From positions 17,598-81,597 of the forward strand of contig JAHDDW010000014.1 of assembly GCA_020629155.1 (NCBI GenBank): a stretch of DNA of 64,000 nucleotides. The letters are read 5' to 3'. The notes beneath the pieces were generated by a model. It was given only the letters and a program-made list of their open reading frames with translations. It did not search any database and was not told where the DNA came from. This DNA is from Acidimicrobiales bacterium. Its GTDB lineage: Bacteria; Actinomycetota; Acidimicrobiia; Acidimicrobiales; SZUA-35. A program made the translations under genes and the position numbers. Below are positions 1-8,856 of this stretch, one piece after another (the stretch's first letter is position 1; each line of letters opens with the position of its first letter).

Positions 1-22
1 TCAACTTCAAAGCGGGTTTTTG

Positions 23-463
23 ATGAAACTAGACGCCACTGACCAACAGATACTCGACGAGCTCTCTCGTGATGGCAGAATCACAAATGTCGAACTGGCA
101 GACCGTGTCGCATTGTCGCCATCGGCTTGCCTTAGGCGAGTGCAAGAACTTGAACGCAGTGGAATTATTGTTGGCTACAAAGCGGAGATTGATCATAAAG
201 CCCTTGGTATTGGTTTTGTTGCGTATCTAACTGTTCGCCTAACTGTTCATACAAAAGAAAGTCAGGGCGCATTCGAAGATACAGTGCGCAATATTGCTGA
301 AGTTCGAGAATGTCACAATGTCACAGGCAATATTGAATATATTCTCAAAGTAGAAGTCGCTGATATAGGGGCCTATAAGCATTTTCATACAGAGATTATT
401 GGCGCACTTCCACACGTGGCCTCACTGTCAACCTATGTTGTTTTAAACACCTCCAAAAACTAA
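23..463 (+). CDS. Lrp/AsnC family transcriptional regulator
   Basis: Small feast/famine regulator of about 146 residues. The N-terminal winged helix-turn-helix starts at LDATDQQILDEL and has recognition-helix residues around LSPSACLRRV. The C-terminal RAM-like ligand and oligomerisation half includes VRECHNVTGNIEYILKVEV. Length matches the family (about 150). I chose ATG 23; an in-frame TTG lies one codon earlier and the true upstream region is mostly outside the window. Such proteins bind amino acids and regulate amino-acid metabolism or transport; the target here is unknown. The last codons and stop (443-462) are repeated at 2066-2085 beyond the next gene, suggesting that the Fic gene was inserted behind this gene. 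Confidence 0.9.
   Translation: MKLDATDQQILDELSRDGRITNVELADRVALSPSACLRRVQELERSGIIVGYKAEIDHKALGIGFVAYLTVRLTVHTKESQGAFEDTVRNIAEVRECHNVTGNIEYILKVEVADIGAYKHFHTEIIGALPHVASLSTYVVLNTSKN
443..462 (+). repeat. Direct repeat copy 1 at the 3' end of the Lrp gene
   Basis: TTAAACAC-C-TCCAAAAACTA covers the last codons and stop of the Lrp gene. It recurs with 19 of 20 bases identical at 2066-2085, across the stop codon of the Fic gene. The pair brackets the Fic gene exactly and could be attachment-site-like or a recombination scar. Function is inferred. Confidence 0.6.
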
Positions 464-521
464 TAGTGGCGCTTTGGTTTGATAGGTGAAGTTGACAAAC
501 AAGCTCAGTGTTGAAGATTCT

Positions 522-574
522 CTAGCAAATTTGTTTACTTTTTCTAGCAAATAGTTTACAATTTTTCTAGCAAA
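522..574 (+). promoter_or_regulatory. Three CTAGCAAA direct repeats over the Fic gene promoter
   Basis: CTAGCAAA occurs at 522-529, 544-551 and 567-574, spaced 22 and 23 bp, about two helical turns. The first two copies are followed by TTGTTTAC and TAGTTTAC. A -35-like TTTACT (534-539) and a -10-like TACAAT (557-562) lie 17 bp apart within the array, so a bound protein would block RNA polymerase. The array ends just before ATG 579. I infer operator sites, possibly for the Fic protein's own N-terminal region. Confidence 0.55.
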
Positions 575-578
575 CATT

Positions 579-2069
579 ATGGCAGATTCTTACTACGAAA
601 TAGAAGAAAAAGCGCAATCCTGGCTGCGTGATCGAGCGCCTGGCCAGCTTGTTCATAAAAAATCGGCGATTGACCCCATTATCTATCGTTATCTCAAAAC
701 CAATGGGTTCCTTGCTGATGTGTATGCGAGCTATTTTTTTATCAAGAAAGACTCGCTAACGACAGATGAAGCTTTTAAACAAAACTATTGGACTATTGTT
801 GGACAATTACTAGACCAGCGTTTCGGCACGCAGGCAGCAAAACTAGGGTGGTATCTTTCAGGGCGGTACGCCTACGAATTCTTAGTCGATAGTGTTAGTG
901 TCCCTCAAGCAGACGAACAAATTACGATACAAACTAAGGGCGCTTCCAACACGACATTAACTCTACTAGGGAAATACCCGTTAGTCGCTGTGCAAGATCG
1001 ACAGTTTCACAAGAAAAAGATTGTTAGCAGGACAAACCACGACAGCCCTATCTATTTACTTAAACCAGAACTACTCCTTGTTTACTCTACCAAAACGCAC
1101 TATTTAAAGTATGAAAAACAGTTTGTTTCATACATCCAAAGTAAAGATTTCGATTTCAATTTTGTTGAAGAACACTTCAAGAAGAACCCTTCACAGACTC
1201 TTTTGGCAAGGTTTATAGGGGCTTTGCAACAAGCTGACAAAAAAATTCAAGCGCTAAAACTGAAAGAGTTGTACAAAAATTTTGGCTATACCGCCACAAT
1301 CGAGAACACGTTCAATAGCGACTACGCCTTGAAAGGCCGAGCTGTTCCAAGTTATGTTTCCAGATTCAGATTGTCGATGCAAGATGCTCAAAACTATCTA
1401 GAAGCAATGGCGATCCCAGAACAGTCTGGCCCAGTGACAGCACAAGAAATAGAAGTCGTTTCTGTGTCAGAAACCTATCACAGCTTAACTATTGAAGGCT
1501 ACGACGTAACAAAAGAGATCATCCAAAAAATTCAACAACAAGATATAGTTGAAGGCGATTTGAGGAGCAAACTAGCGGCGAAAGGCTTTTTGTCTGCGCT
1601 TGCCTTCTGTAAACTTCTCGTCGGATCATCATATAACTTTAACCAAGAACTAAGCGAAGAGCTTTGGAAAAAATTGTGGGCTCCTAGCATTCATGCCTCG
1701 GATGATGACTTGGCTATCTACAGAAACCACTTCGTTTTCCTCCAAGGATCAAGGGCTGTGCCTCCCAACCATGAGAAAATCCATTACTTGCTTGAAGAAT
1801 TCTATTCACAAGCAAATGACTTTTCTAACGGTTTCAGGCAAGCTATTTTCCTTCACTATTTCTATGTGACAATACACCCACATAGTGACGGCAACGGAAG
1901 AATCTCAAGGTTTTTAATGAACTTGGCGTTGATAGGTGACAACTATAGCTGGTTGACTATCCCTATAGAAAAAAGAGAGGCTTATTTTAAGAGCTTGGAG
2001 CGATCACAGCTAGAAGACGACATTAGCCATTTCGCGTCGTTCATCAATGACCAGTGGAGACAGCCTTAA
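579..2069 (+). CDS. Fic-domain AMP-transferase with AbiEi-like N-terminal region
   Basis: 496 residues. The C-terminal Fic domain has the motif HPHSDGNGRISR (about 433-444), whose His is the catalytic base and whose GNGR binds nucleotide. An inhibitory helix motif SLTIEG (302-307), of the S-x3-E-G type, precedes the core, so the protein is probably auto-inhibited (class II arrangement). Family members transfer AMP or other nucleotide moieties to protein hydroxyls. The first 200 residues resemble AbiEi-type winged-helix antitoxin/regulator regions (QTKGASNTTLTLLG); this is a weaker call. No clear Shine-Dalgarno sequence precedes ATG 579. The gene lies between 20-bp direct repeats and behind a three-copy operator array, so it looks like a self-regulated accessory gene. 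Confidence 0.88.
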   Translation: MADSYYEIEEKAQSWLRDRAPGQLVHKKSAIDPIIYRYLKTNGFLADVYASYFFIKKDSLTTDEAFKQNYWTIVGQLLDQRFGTQAAKLGWYLSGRYAYEFLVDSVSVPQADEQITIQTKGASNTTLTLLGKYPLVAVQDRQFHKKKIVSRTNHDSPIYLLKPELLLVYSTKTHYLKYEKQFVSYIQSKDFDFNFVEEHFKKNPSQTLLARFIGALQQADKKIQALKLKELYKNFGYTATIENTFNSDYALKGRAVPSYVSRFRLSMQDAQNYLEAMAIPEQSGPVTAQEIEVVSVSETYHSLTIEGYDVTKEIIQKIQQQDIVEGDLRSKLAAKGFLSALAFCKLLVGSSYNFNQELSEELWKKLWAPSIHASDDDLAIYRNHFVFLQGSRAVPPNHEKIHYLLEEFYSQANDFSNGFRQAIFLHYFYVTIHPHSDGNGRISRFLMNLALIGDNYSWLTIPIEKREAYFKSLERSQLEDDISHFASFINDQWRQP

Positions 2070-2085
2070 ACACTTCCAAAAACTA
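2066..2085 (+). repeat. Direct repeat copy 2 at the 3' end of the Fic gene
   Basis: TTAAACAC-T-TCCAAAAACTA, identical in 19 of 20 positions to 443-462. It contains the Fic stop codon and closes the bracket around the Fic gene. Confidence 0.6.
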
Positions 2086-2124
2086 GTGAAGCCGTTATAA
2101 TTTTCTTATCGAAAGCAGGTCGCA

Positions 2125-3684
2125 ATGAGAACACTTCCTATTGGCATTAGCACTTTCCAAAAAATACGTGAGGAAGGCCATATCTATGTCGACAAAACAA
2201 TATATATAGAGAAGCTACTCGCAGAAGGAGATTACTATTTCTTGTCTAGGCCTCGCAGATTCGGGAAGTCTCTTCTTGTTGACACCATACGCGAGCTTTA
2301 TGAAGGCAACGAGCCGCTTTTCAAAGGCCTTCATATTCACAGCTCTTGGGATTGGGAAACGCAGCACCCAGTTCTCTCATTCTCCTTCGCACGAGGAGGA
2401 ATACAGTCTGCGGAACAGTTACATGGTCGTATCCAAGAACTTTTGCAAGCAGCAAACCAACGACTAGATCTCAATTGTGAAGCGTCGCATGATAACGGGA
2501 AATTTTTTTCAGACATACTCGAAGCTGCACAAAAAACACATGGCCAGAAAGTTGTCGTACTCATTGACGAATATGACAAGCCTTTATTAGACAATATTAC
2601 TAACACCGAAATCGCAACGAAGATCCGCAATACGCTTGGCGCTTTCTATTCAACGATTAAGGCACAAGATGCGAACATCAAATTCGCTTTCCTCACTGGC
2701 GTTTCTAAATTCTCCAAGGTATCGATTTTTAGTGGACTAAATAATCTGCGGGATATAACGCTGAGCCCTTCCTATAGCGCGATGTGCGGCTACACCCAGC
2801 AAGAACTTGAAGAAAACTTTACTCAACACCTTGAAGGCGCAGATTTAGAAGAGGTGCGAGCGTGGTATAACGGCTATAGCTGGGAAGGCGAAAAAGTGTA
2901 TAACCCAGCAGCCATCTTAGCTTTTTTGCAGGAGGAGCAACAGTTTGCGTCGTATTGGTTCGAAACGGCAACTCCTGGTTTTCTTATCGAGCTTTTGAAG
3001 CAACGTTACTATCACATCCCAGATTTTGAGAACCTTCGTGTTCCTCGTGAGACGCTTGGACAGTTTGAGGTAGACCATCTTGACATCGCGGCGATACTTT
3101 TCCAGACAGGCTATTTAACGATAAGTAACGTTGAGAGGCGATTCGGGAAACCTATCTATACGCTCCAGTTTCCGAATAAAGAAGTCCGCACCAGTTTCAA
3201 CGACATGGTCTTGCGAAACTATCTTATAAAAAGCCATAGAGATCCTTTGCCGTTAGCGCAAGCTCTTGAAGAGGCTGATACCAAAGCGTTGGAAGAACAT
3301 TTCCGTGCGTTGTTTGCAGGTATTGCTAACGAGAACTATCGAAAAAACTCTATTGGAGACTACGAAGGGTATTACGCTTCGGTCATGTACGCCAGTTTAG
3401 CTTCTCTAGGTTTTGAGGTGCACGCCGAGGAAAGCACCAACAGAGGCAGAATAGATTTAACAGTTGCTTTAAAAAATTCCCAAGGCGTCAAGATTGTCTA
3501 TATTTTTGAGTTTAAAGCGGTTGACTCAAGTAGCGGCGATGATGCGGCTCTAGCGCAAATTAAGCAGAAAGGCTACGCTGAAAAATATCGTACTGCTGGT
3601 GCGAGGATTCTTCTCGTTGGTATTGCGTTTGATAAAACTAGCCGCTCTGTCAGTTCATTTACTGTCGAAGAAGATGCTGGCTGA
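2125..3684 (+). CDS. AAA-ATPase-like protein with C-terminal PD-(D/E)XK nuclease domain (DUF1703 type)
   Basis: 519 residues. The start LPIGISTFQKIREEGHIYVDKT is typical of the AAA-ATPase_like family, followed by Walker A PRRFGKSLL (about 43-51) and Walker B VVVLIDEYDKPLLD (about 143-156). The C-terminal part carries a PDDEXK_9-like core, with RGRIDLTV followed by YIFEFKA (E-x-K near 460). Such proteins are abundant in anaerobes and in variable regions; their biological role is unproven, although nuclease or defence-like roles have been suggested. A perfect -10 TATAAT lies at 2096-2101, so it probably has its own promoter just behind the Fic gene. It is the second member of the accessory island at the left edge. 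Confidence 0.85.
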   Translation: MRTLPIGISTFQKIREEGHIYVDKTIYIEKLLAEGDYYFLSRPRRFGKSLLVDTIRELYEGNEPLFKGLHIHSSWDWETQHPVLSFSFARGGIQSAEQLHGRIQELLQAANQRLDLNCEASHDNGKFFSDILEAAQKTHGQKVVVLIDEYDKPLLDNITNTEIATKIRNTLGAFYSTIKAQDANIKFAFLTGVSKFSKVSIFSGLNNLRDITLSPSYSAMCGYTQQELEENFTQHLEGADLEEVRAWYNGYSWEGEKVYNPAAILAFLQEEQQFASYWFETATPGFLIELLKQRYYHIPDFENLRVPRETLGQFEVDHLDIAAILFQTGYLTISNVERRFGKPIYTLQFPNKEVRTSFNDMVLRNYLIKSHRDPLPLAQALEEADTKALEEHFRALFAGIANENYRKNSIGDYEGYYASVMYASLASLGFEVHAEESTNRGRIDLTVALKNSQGVKIVYIFEFKAVDSSSGDDAALAQIKQKGYAEKYRTAGARILLVGIAFDKTSRSVSSFTVEEDAG

Positions 3685-3826
3685 CAGCGTGTCAATGTGG
3701 TTGTCTACTGTTGCGCTCTCAAGGAGAACAGCGGACTGACTGTGACGGGGCTAGCAAACCGTGACTATTGTTGCTTTATCAGATGACGGCTTTAGAATTA
3801 CCACATCGTAGATTTTTGGAGGAATA

Positions 3827-4744
3827 ATGGCAGCTGGTGGAGGCACCAAAGCAGTAGTCGCAGCGTTAGTCGGCAATTCACTTATCGCCGTCGCAAAATT
3901 TATAGGGTTTTTGTTGACACGCTCGTCAGCGATGCTGGCCGAGGCCATCCACTCGGTTGCTGATGCAAGCAACCAGGCGTTACTTTTGCTTGGAAAAAAG
4001 TCGGCGAAAAAAGTCGCCGACAGTGAACATCAATTTGGCTACGGTCGCGAACGGTACTTCTGGAGTTTCGTAGTTGCGCTTATTTTGTTTGCGTTAGGTT
4101 CTGCCTATGCGCTTTATGAAGGTGTCGAAAAGATTCTTCACCCGCATGAGATAGAACGAGTCGGTATAGCTTTAGCTATTTTGGGTGCTGGTATCATCAT
4201 CGAAGGTTTCACGCTTTGGACTGCGGTGAAAGAATCATTGCCGTTAAAAGGGTCGATGACCTGGTGGCAATTTATTCGCCGCTCGCGCACGCCAGAGCTG
4301 CCTGTTGTTTTGCTCGAAGACTTAGGTGCGCAGCTTGGTTTAATAACAGCGTTCCTCGCTATTATTATGGCCAAAGTCACAGGCAACGCCGTGTGGGACG
4401 GCATCGGAACACTGGCGATCGGCATTTTGCTTGGTATTATCGCCGTTATTTTGATTATTGAAATGCGCAGCCTGCTTATTGGTGAAGGTGCCGACATTGA
4501 CGAGATGAAAGCGATCCGTAGCGCAATAAGCGATCATAACCAGGTGACCAGCTTGATTCACTTGCGCACTCAATATTTAGGGCCTGAAGATCTGCTGGTA
4601 GCAGCGAAGGTAGCATTCGACGAGACGTTAACGGTCGAACAGCTAGCAGACGCTATCGACAGTGTCGAAGTGGCTGTGCGCGAACAAGTAGCACACGCTC
4701 GACCAATGTATATAGAGCCAGACTTACGCCATAGCGTTTCATAG
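3827..4744 (+). CDS. Cation diffusion facilitator (CDF) family metal exporter
   Basis: 305 residues with about six membrane segments (near 15-35, 45-60, 83-101, 115-135, 164-180 and 185-210). The segment HSVADASNQALLLLG carries the HSxxD metal-site pattern of CDF proteins, and GYGRERYFWS follows. The C-terminal 90 residues form the cytoplasmic dimerisation domain. The family exports Zn2+, Mn2+, Fe2+ or similar ions by proton antiport; metal choice cannot be read here. ATG 3827 has a strong GGAGGAA ribosome site. yaaA follows after 6 bp, so the two are likely co-transcribed, fitting metal/peroxide stress. Confidence 0.9.
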   Translation: MAAGGGTKAVVAALVGNSLIAVAKFIGFLLTRSSAMLAEAIHSVADASNQALLLLGKKSAKKVADSEHQFGYGRERYFWSFVVALILFALGSAYALYEGVEKILHPHEIERVGIALAILGAGIIIEGFTLWTAVKESLPLKGSMTWWQFIRRSRTPELPVVLLEDLGAQLGLITAFLAIIMAKVTGNAVWDGIGTLAIGILLGIIAVILIIEMRSLLIGEGADIDEMKAIRSAISDHNQVTSLIHLRTQYLGPEDLLVAAKVAFDETLTVEQLADAIDSVEVAVREQVAHARPMYIEPDLRHSVS

Positions 4745-4750
4745 GGCAGC

Positions 4751-5536
4751 ATGTTATTTCTGCTTTCTCCTGCTAAATCGCTTGTGATGGATGGGACTGT
4801 TGCGACGCAGCAACATAGCATTGCCTCATTTCTAGATCAGTCGCAAACGCTTGTTGAAACGTTGCGAGATGTTTCTGTTGATGGGCTTGCTTCATTGATG
4901 AATATTTCCGATGCATTGGCGCAAGAAAATCATGAACGTTATGTGCAGTGGGAACAGCCCGTTGCTCCCGATGAAGCCACGCGTCAAGCATTGCTAGCGT
5001 TCGACGGCGATGTCTATAAAGGCATGGAAGAGGTAGGTCTGTTTGATGAAAGCGACTATGCCTATAGCCAACAGGTGTTGCGCATTCTGTCGGGGCTCTA
5101 TGGCGTATTGCGACCGCTGGACCTGATTAAGGCGTATCGCCTTGAAATGGGCACAAAGCTGACTGTGGGCGAGCACAAGAATTTGTATCAATTCTGGGGC
5201 TCAGCACTGACTGCCCAGGTGACGGCTGACCTGGAAGCAAGCAGCGGTGAACCTGTAGTCGTTAATCTAGCTTCGCAAGAATATTTTAAAGCAATCAAAC
5301 GCAAAGAACTCGCTGCTTCGGTGATCTCGCCCCGCTTCCTCGACGCAAAAGAGGGCGCTGAATTCAAAGTGATCAGTTTTTTCGCGAAGCGAGCTCGTGG
5401 CGCTATGGCAGCCTGGGCAATAAAAAACCGAATCGAAAATCCAGCAGACCTGTTAGCTTTCGATGCGCTTGGCTATCACTACAGCCCAAAACACTCCGAA
5501 GACGCTACACCTACATTTGTGAGGACGTATGAGTAG
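4751..5536 (+). CDS. yaaA: YaaA/UPF0246 peroxide stress protein
   Basis: 261 residues, close to the family length of about 250. It begins MLFLLSPAKSLVMDG, the family signature. LSGLYGVLRPLDLIKAYRLEMG and LAFDALGYHYS are also typical. In E. coli YaaA limits free iron and Fenton damage during peroxide stress and has DNA-binding activity. It lies 6 bp behind a metal exporter gene, a sensible pairing. Its last 26 bp overlap the convergent gene at 5511-6392. Confidence 0.9.
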   Translation: MLFLLSPAKSLVMDGTVATQQHSIASFLDQSQTLVETLRDVSVDGLASLMNISDALAQENHERYVQWEQPVAPDEATRQALLAFDGDVYKGMEEVGLFDESDYAYSQQVLRILSGLYGVLRPLDLIKAYRLEMGTKLTVGEHKNLYQFWGSALTAQVTADLEASSGEPVVVNLASQEYFKAIKRKELAASVISPRFLDAKEGAEFKVISFFAKRARGAMAAWAIKNRIENPADLLAFDALGYHYSPKHSEDATPTFVRTYE

Positions 5537-6392
5537 TAGGATGAGAGTCGCCCAACATGTGTTCTGGAGTGGTTGGTTTCCCTGCCGTGCTTGATGGGCT
5601 GTACTTAGATGTCCAATGTCTAGAAGGATTTATTACGCTACCCCAGAGTCCTCCCACTGGAGAAATTGTCCCATCATCACCTGAGCCAGCCGCTCCACTG
5701 TTGTTTCCTCTCGTGGCTAGTTCTGGTTTATCAAGGGCAAATACTGCGTCAGGTCGTAAAGTAGTAGTTCCTTGAACAAGATTTACAGGTTTGTTCTCTA
5801 CCAAGACCGAGCACGCCCCTTTTTCGTAAACGATTGAGACCTCAGAGCCGAATGAATCCTCTAACCAGAAATTCAAATAGTCAACCCCTAGCGTTTTTGC
5901 TAACTTAGTCACCTTTTCAAGAAATTTAGCTTCTCCTAAGAAGTGATTCGAAGGAATCTCAACTGCTGCATTTGGGTCTTGTGAATTTTGCCATGTAGTA
6001 ATGTTCCATCGCCAGTTTTTCTTGTTTGTGCTGATTAAGCGCCCAAAATATGCTTCGGAAGATTGTTGATGTGAATCTGATTCAAATTGGAAACCGTCGG
6101 TTTCATAGGTAGTAGTATTTTCAAGCTCTTCTTTGGAGTTGGCTTGATTCTCTCTATTGACTAGAAACCGCCTTGTCATAACAAGAGTTGGTGTAATAGC
6201 TGCCCACGTAGCTAGTAAGGTCAACTTTCCTGTAGAAGGTAGAAGGGGAGCGAGTACTGCTGCTATCGGAAGTGAAATTGCCGCTAGGCTTATCCAAACA
6301 AATACAGGTCTGTAGTTATCGTGAGCTTTGCCTGCCGCTTTCGATCTTTGGTTGGCCTTTCTTGCTGTAACTTGTTTCCATCCGTTCGCCAT
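5511..6392 (-). CDS. Hypothetical protein with two membrane segments
   Basis: 293 residues, not recognised. A basic N-terminus (about 1-25) is followed by two hydrophobic segments (about 30-48, VFVWISLAAISLPIAAVLA, and 55-72, KLTLLATWAAITPTLVMT). A soluble domain of about 150 residues then precedes a low-complexity Gly/Ser/Thr/Pro-rich tail. The middle, with WNITTWQNSQDPNAA and LGEAKFLEKVTKLAKTLGVDYLNFWLE, looks folded. It sits just downstream of the sensor kinase on the same strand (12 bp) and may be the last gene of that operon. Its 3' end overlaps yaaA. No function is assigned. Confidence 0.6.
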   Translation of the reverse strand: MANGWKQVTARKANQRSKAAGKAHDNYRPVFVWISLAAISLPIAAVLAPLLPSTGKLTLLATWAAITPTLVMTRRFLVNRENQANSKEELENTTTYETDGFQFESDSHQQSSEAYFGRLISTNKKNWRWNITTWQNSQDPNAAVEIPSNHFLGEAKFLEKVTKLAKTLGVDYLNFWLEDSFGSEVSIVYEKGACSVLVENKPVNLVQGTTTLRPDAVFALDKPELATRGNNSGAAGSGDDGTISPVGGLWGSVINPSRHWTSKYSPSSTAGKPTTPEHMLGDSHPTTHTSSQM

Positions 6393-6404
6393 AGTGCAAT
6401 AATA

Positions 6405-7913
6405 CTAGGTTCTTGCAGGTAAATCCACATGGAAGACTGAACCTTGGCCTGGTTCAGAAGTTGCGCTAATCGTTCCGCCTTGGGCTGCGACCAGTTCTTT
6501 GCAAATCGCTAACCCTAAACCGCTGCCACCACTTTGACGATTGCGAGACGAATCTACTCTATAGAACCGATCAAAAACGTGAGCCAAATGTTCAGGCGCG
6601 ATACCTTCGCCAGTGTCTGAAACAAGGATCGTTACAGTCTGTGCTTGTTTGTCGATAGTCGCAGCTAAGGTGATCTGGCCGTTTACCGTATGGCGAGCAG
6701 CGTTAGCAAGCAAATTGCTGAGCACTTGTCGCAGCCGCAGCGAGTCAGCAACCACTTCAATCGTGTCAGCAACGTCGTAGCAAAACGAGACGCTCATGCC
6801 TGCAAGACGTGACTCGTACTGCGCGGCTAACGAATCTGTAACTTCGGCAAGAACAACAGGTTCAAGTGCGATCGTTAACGCCCCAGATTCTGCCAATGTG
6901 AGCACTTGCAAATCTTCAACAAGCTGCTGCAGAACTAACGTATCTTCATGCAGCGAGTCGATAAGTTCCTGGTTGATAGGGGTCACGCCGTCTTGTGCCG
7001 ATTCGATATAGCCACGAATATTGGCAAGCGGGTTGCGTAACTCGTGGGCGATGTCGCTTGTGTAACGTTTACGTCTCACGTCTTCGTCTTCAATATTGCT
7101 GGCCATAGTGTTAAACGAAGCTGTTAATGTTTGCAGCTCATCAGCCCCTGAAGGTGTCACCCGAGTCGAAAAATCTCCCTGCCCCATAGCCCGAGCAGCA
7201 GAAGAAAGGCGTTCGAGAGGGGCGACAATGCGGCGAAACGTTAACCAGGCAACGAATGCTGATATGGCCAGAACAACCAACACCACAATAAGCAGCAACG
7301 GCGCAGGCCCTTTCGAAAATAGCGAACCGTTTGTTTCGGTGGCATCGCCAAGCAGCAAGATTGCAGGCTCATCAACCGCAACTGCTGGAGAAATCAGACA
7401 TTCTTCCAATAGATTGAGCGCTTCTGTGCTCTGGTCAAGTTCGTCTTGGCTCAGGTCAAAAGGCATTTGCTCCAAAGGTAGGACAGAGCAGTTCATAGCA
7501 GCTTGGTCAAGAAACACGCCATCGCCGATGCCTTCGGTCTCAAACATCTCAAAAGCAGCGAAACTAGCGCTGATAAAACGAAACGTTATGGGCGCTGCTT
7601 TTTGAAACTTGCCATCCACCTTTGGCTTAGAGTCAGCAAAAACGTCGCCTTCGATCGACGCAAGTGCTACACGCTGGTCAAAATTAGCCGCAAGCCGATC
7701 GACAAGGTTTTGCGACTCAGTCCACGACTGATTCTGGTTAGCGTATGCTATGACCTCTTCGACAATCCGCTGCTCACTCGCCTGGTTGTTCTCAAAACTA
7801 TCTTGCAAATCGTTACGTGTCACAACTTGTGTTGCCCACGCAGTCGCAGCGATAGCAACCAAAGCCACCGCAAACACAACGAATAGAAGGCGACCACGCA
7901 ACGAAGAAATCAC
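6405..7913 (-). CDS. HAMP-domain sensor histidine kinase
   Basis: 502 residues. An N-terminal membrane segment (about 7-28) is followed by an extracytoplasmic sensor region to about 205, a second membrane segment (about 208-228) and a HAMP linker. The DHp domain contains DIAHELRNPLANIRGY with phosphoacceptor His about 290. The HATPase domain follows, with N-box NLLANAARH, G-box DTGEGIAPEH and GSGLGLAICKELV. It overlaps the upstream response regulator by 4 bp, so the two are translationally coupled and almost certainly cognate. The signal is unknown; the nearby acidic secreted protein (8857-9645) is a possible regulated target. Confidence 0.95.
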   Translation of the reverse strand: MISSLRGRLLFVVFAVALVAIAATAWATQVVTRNDLQDSFENNQASEQRIVEEVIAYANQNQSWTESQNLVDRLAANFDQRVALASIEGDVFADSKPKVDGKFQKAAPITFRFISASFAAFEMFETEGIGDGVFLDQAAMNCSVLPLEQMPFDLSQDELDQSTEALNLLEECLISPAVAVDEPAILLLGDATETNGSLFSKGPAPLLLIVVLVVLAISAFVAWLTFRRIVAPLERLSSAARAMGQGDFSTRVTPSGADELQTLTASFNTMASNIEDEDVRRKRYTSDIAHELRNPLANIRGYIESAQDGVTPINQELIDSLHEDTLVLQQLVEDLQVLTLAESGALTIALEPVVLAEVTDSLAAQYESRLAGMSVSFCYDVADTIEVVADSLRLRQVLSNLLANAARHTVNGQITLAATIDKQAQTVTILVSDTGEGIAPEHLAHVFDRFYRVDSSRNRQSGGSGLGLAICKELVAAQGGTISATSEPGQGSVFHVDLPART

Positions 7914-8620
7914 TGTTCGCCTTCTTCCGCAAGGCGATAGCCCACGCCGTAGACTGTTTTCAGAAACGTTGGATTTGTCGGGTCGTCTTCCAGCTTTTTG
8001 CGTACATTAGCGACGTGCACATCAATAGTGCGATCCAGCCCATAATAGTCGTTACCAAAAGCGGCATCCATAAGTTGCCTGCGGTTAAATACTTTGCCTC
8101 GTTCAGCCGCTAAAGCTGCAAGCACCGCAAACTCTTTCGCTGTCACATCGACCGTTTCCCCATTTTTGGTGACTTTATGTGACCGCAGATTCACGTCGAT
8201 CGTGCCCATTGTAAATGCGTCTGCTTGCTGTGTTGCTACGATGCCTGAGCGCCGCAACACCGTGCGGACTTTTGCGACAAGAACTCGCGGTGAATATGGC
8301 TTTGTGAGGTAATCGTCAGCACCCAAATCAAGACCTAAAAGCTGATCTTCTTCAGTGCTGCGGGCAGTAACAAAGATGATAGGAATATCCATCTCGTACC
8401 TGATAGCCCGACAAACATCAAGCCCATCCATGTTTGGCATCATAATATCGAGAATTGCCAGCTGTGGCTGACGTTGACGAGCCAAATCTAAGGCACTGCG
8501 ACCATCATGAGTGACTAGCGTTTGAAAGCCCTCAACCGCTAAAGATCGGCGAATAAGCTCTGCCTGCTTTTTGTCGTCCTCGGCGATAAGAATTTGAGCG
8601 CTTGATGACCTAGGTGGCAT
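7910..8620 (-). CDS. OmpR/PhoB family response regulator
   Basis: 236 residues. The receiver domain (about 8-120) has acidic pocket EDD (14-16), phosphoacceptor Asp58 in LAILDIMMPNMDG, the Thr of FVTAR and Lys of LTKPYS. The C-terminal winged helix (about 135-233) includes DRTIDVHVANVRKKLEDDP and ends VYGVGYRL, typical of the OmpR/PhoB class. The ATG has an AAGGAAAG ribosome site. It is the first gene of the two-component operon and overlaps the kinase gene by 4 bp. Confidence 0.96.
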   Translation of the reverse strand: MPPRSSSAQILIAEDDKKQAELIRRSLAVEGFQTLVTHDGRSALDLARQRQPQLAILDIMMPNMDGLDVCRAIRYEMDIPIIFVTARSTEEDQLLGLDLGADDYLTKPYSPRVLVAKVRTVLRRSGIVATQQADAFTMGTIDVNLRSHKVTKNGETVDVTAKEFAVLAALAAERGKVFNRRQLMDAAFGNDYYGLDRTIDVHVANVRKKLEDDPTNPTFLKTVYGVGYRLAEEGEQ

Positions 8621-8794
8621 GTGATGATCTTTCCTTAACGTTATTTCGGGGATATTTTTTATAGTGCATCCCCTCAGTGTTTCCGCTCTGCTCGGGACGG
8701 TATCACGCAGATTTTAGCATTTCTCTCTGTGTCAGAGGTTCAGCATAAAAACTAAACGCCCACTAACAGATTTTACACGTCTCTAAACGTATGC

Positions 8795-8844
8795 GGCATG
8801 GAACGCACGGCTGGGTTTAACAGCGGGCCCGATTGTTCCATGCC
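8795..8844 (-). terminator. Long-loop inverted repeat behind the acidic secreted protein gene
   Basis: GGCATGGAAC (8795-8804) pairs perfectly with GTTCCATGCC (8835-8844) around a 30-nt, partly structured loop. It starts 12 bp after the stop codon of the minus-strand gene ending at 8857. No strong U-run follows, so a terminator or mRNA-stability element is inferred. Confidence 0.5.
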
Positions 8845-8856
8845 ACAGGACTAGTG

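Noticed and set aside
7096..7605. 169-residue ORF antisense to the sensor kinase
   Set aside because: The sense strand holds a complete, motif-rich kinase; the antisense frame has no recognisable fold.
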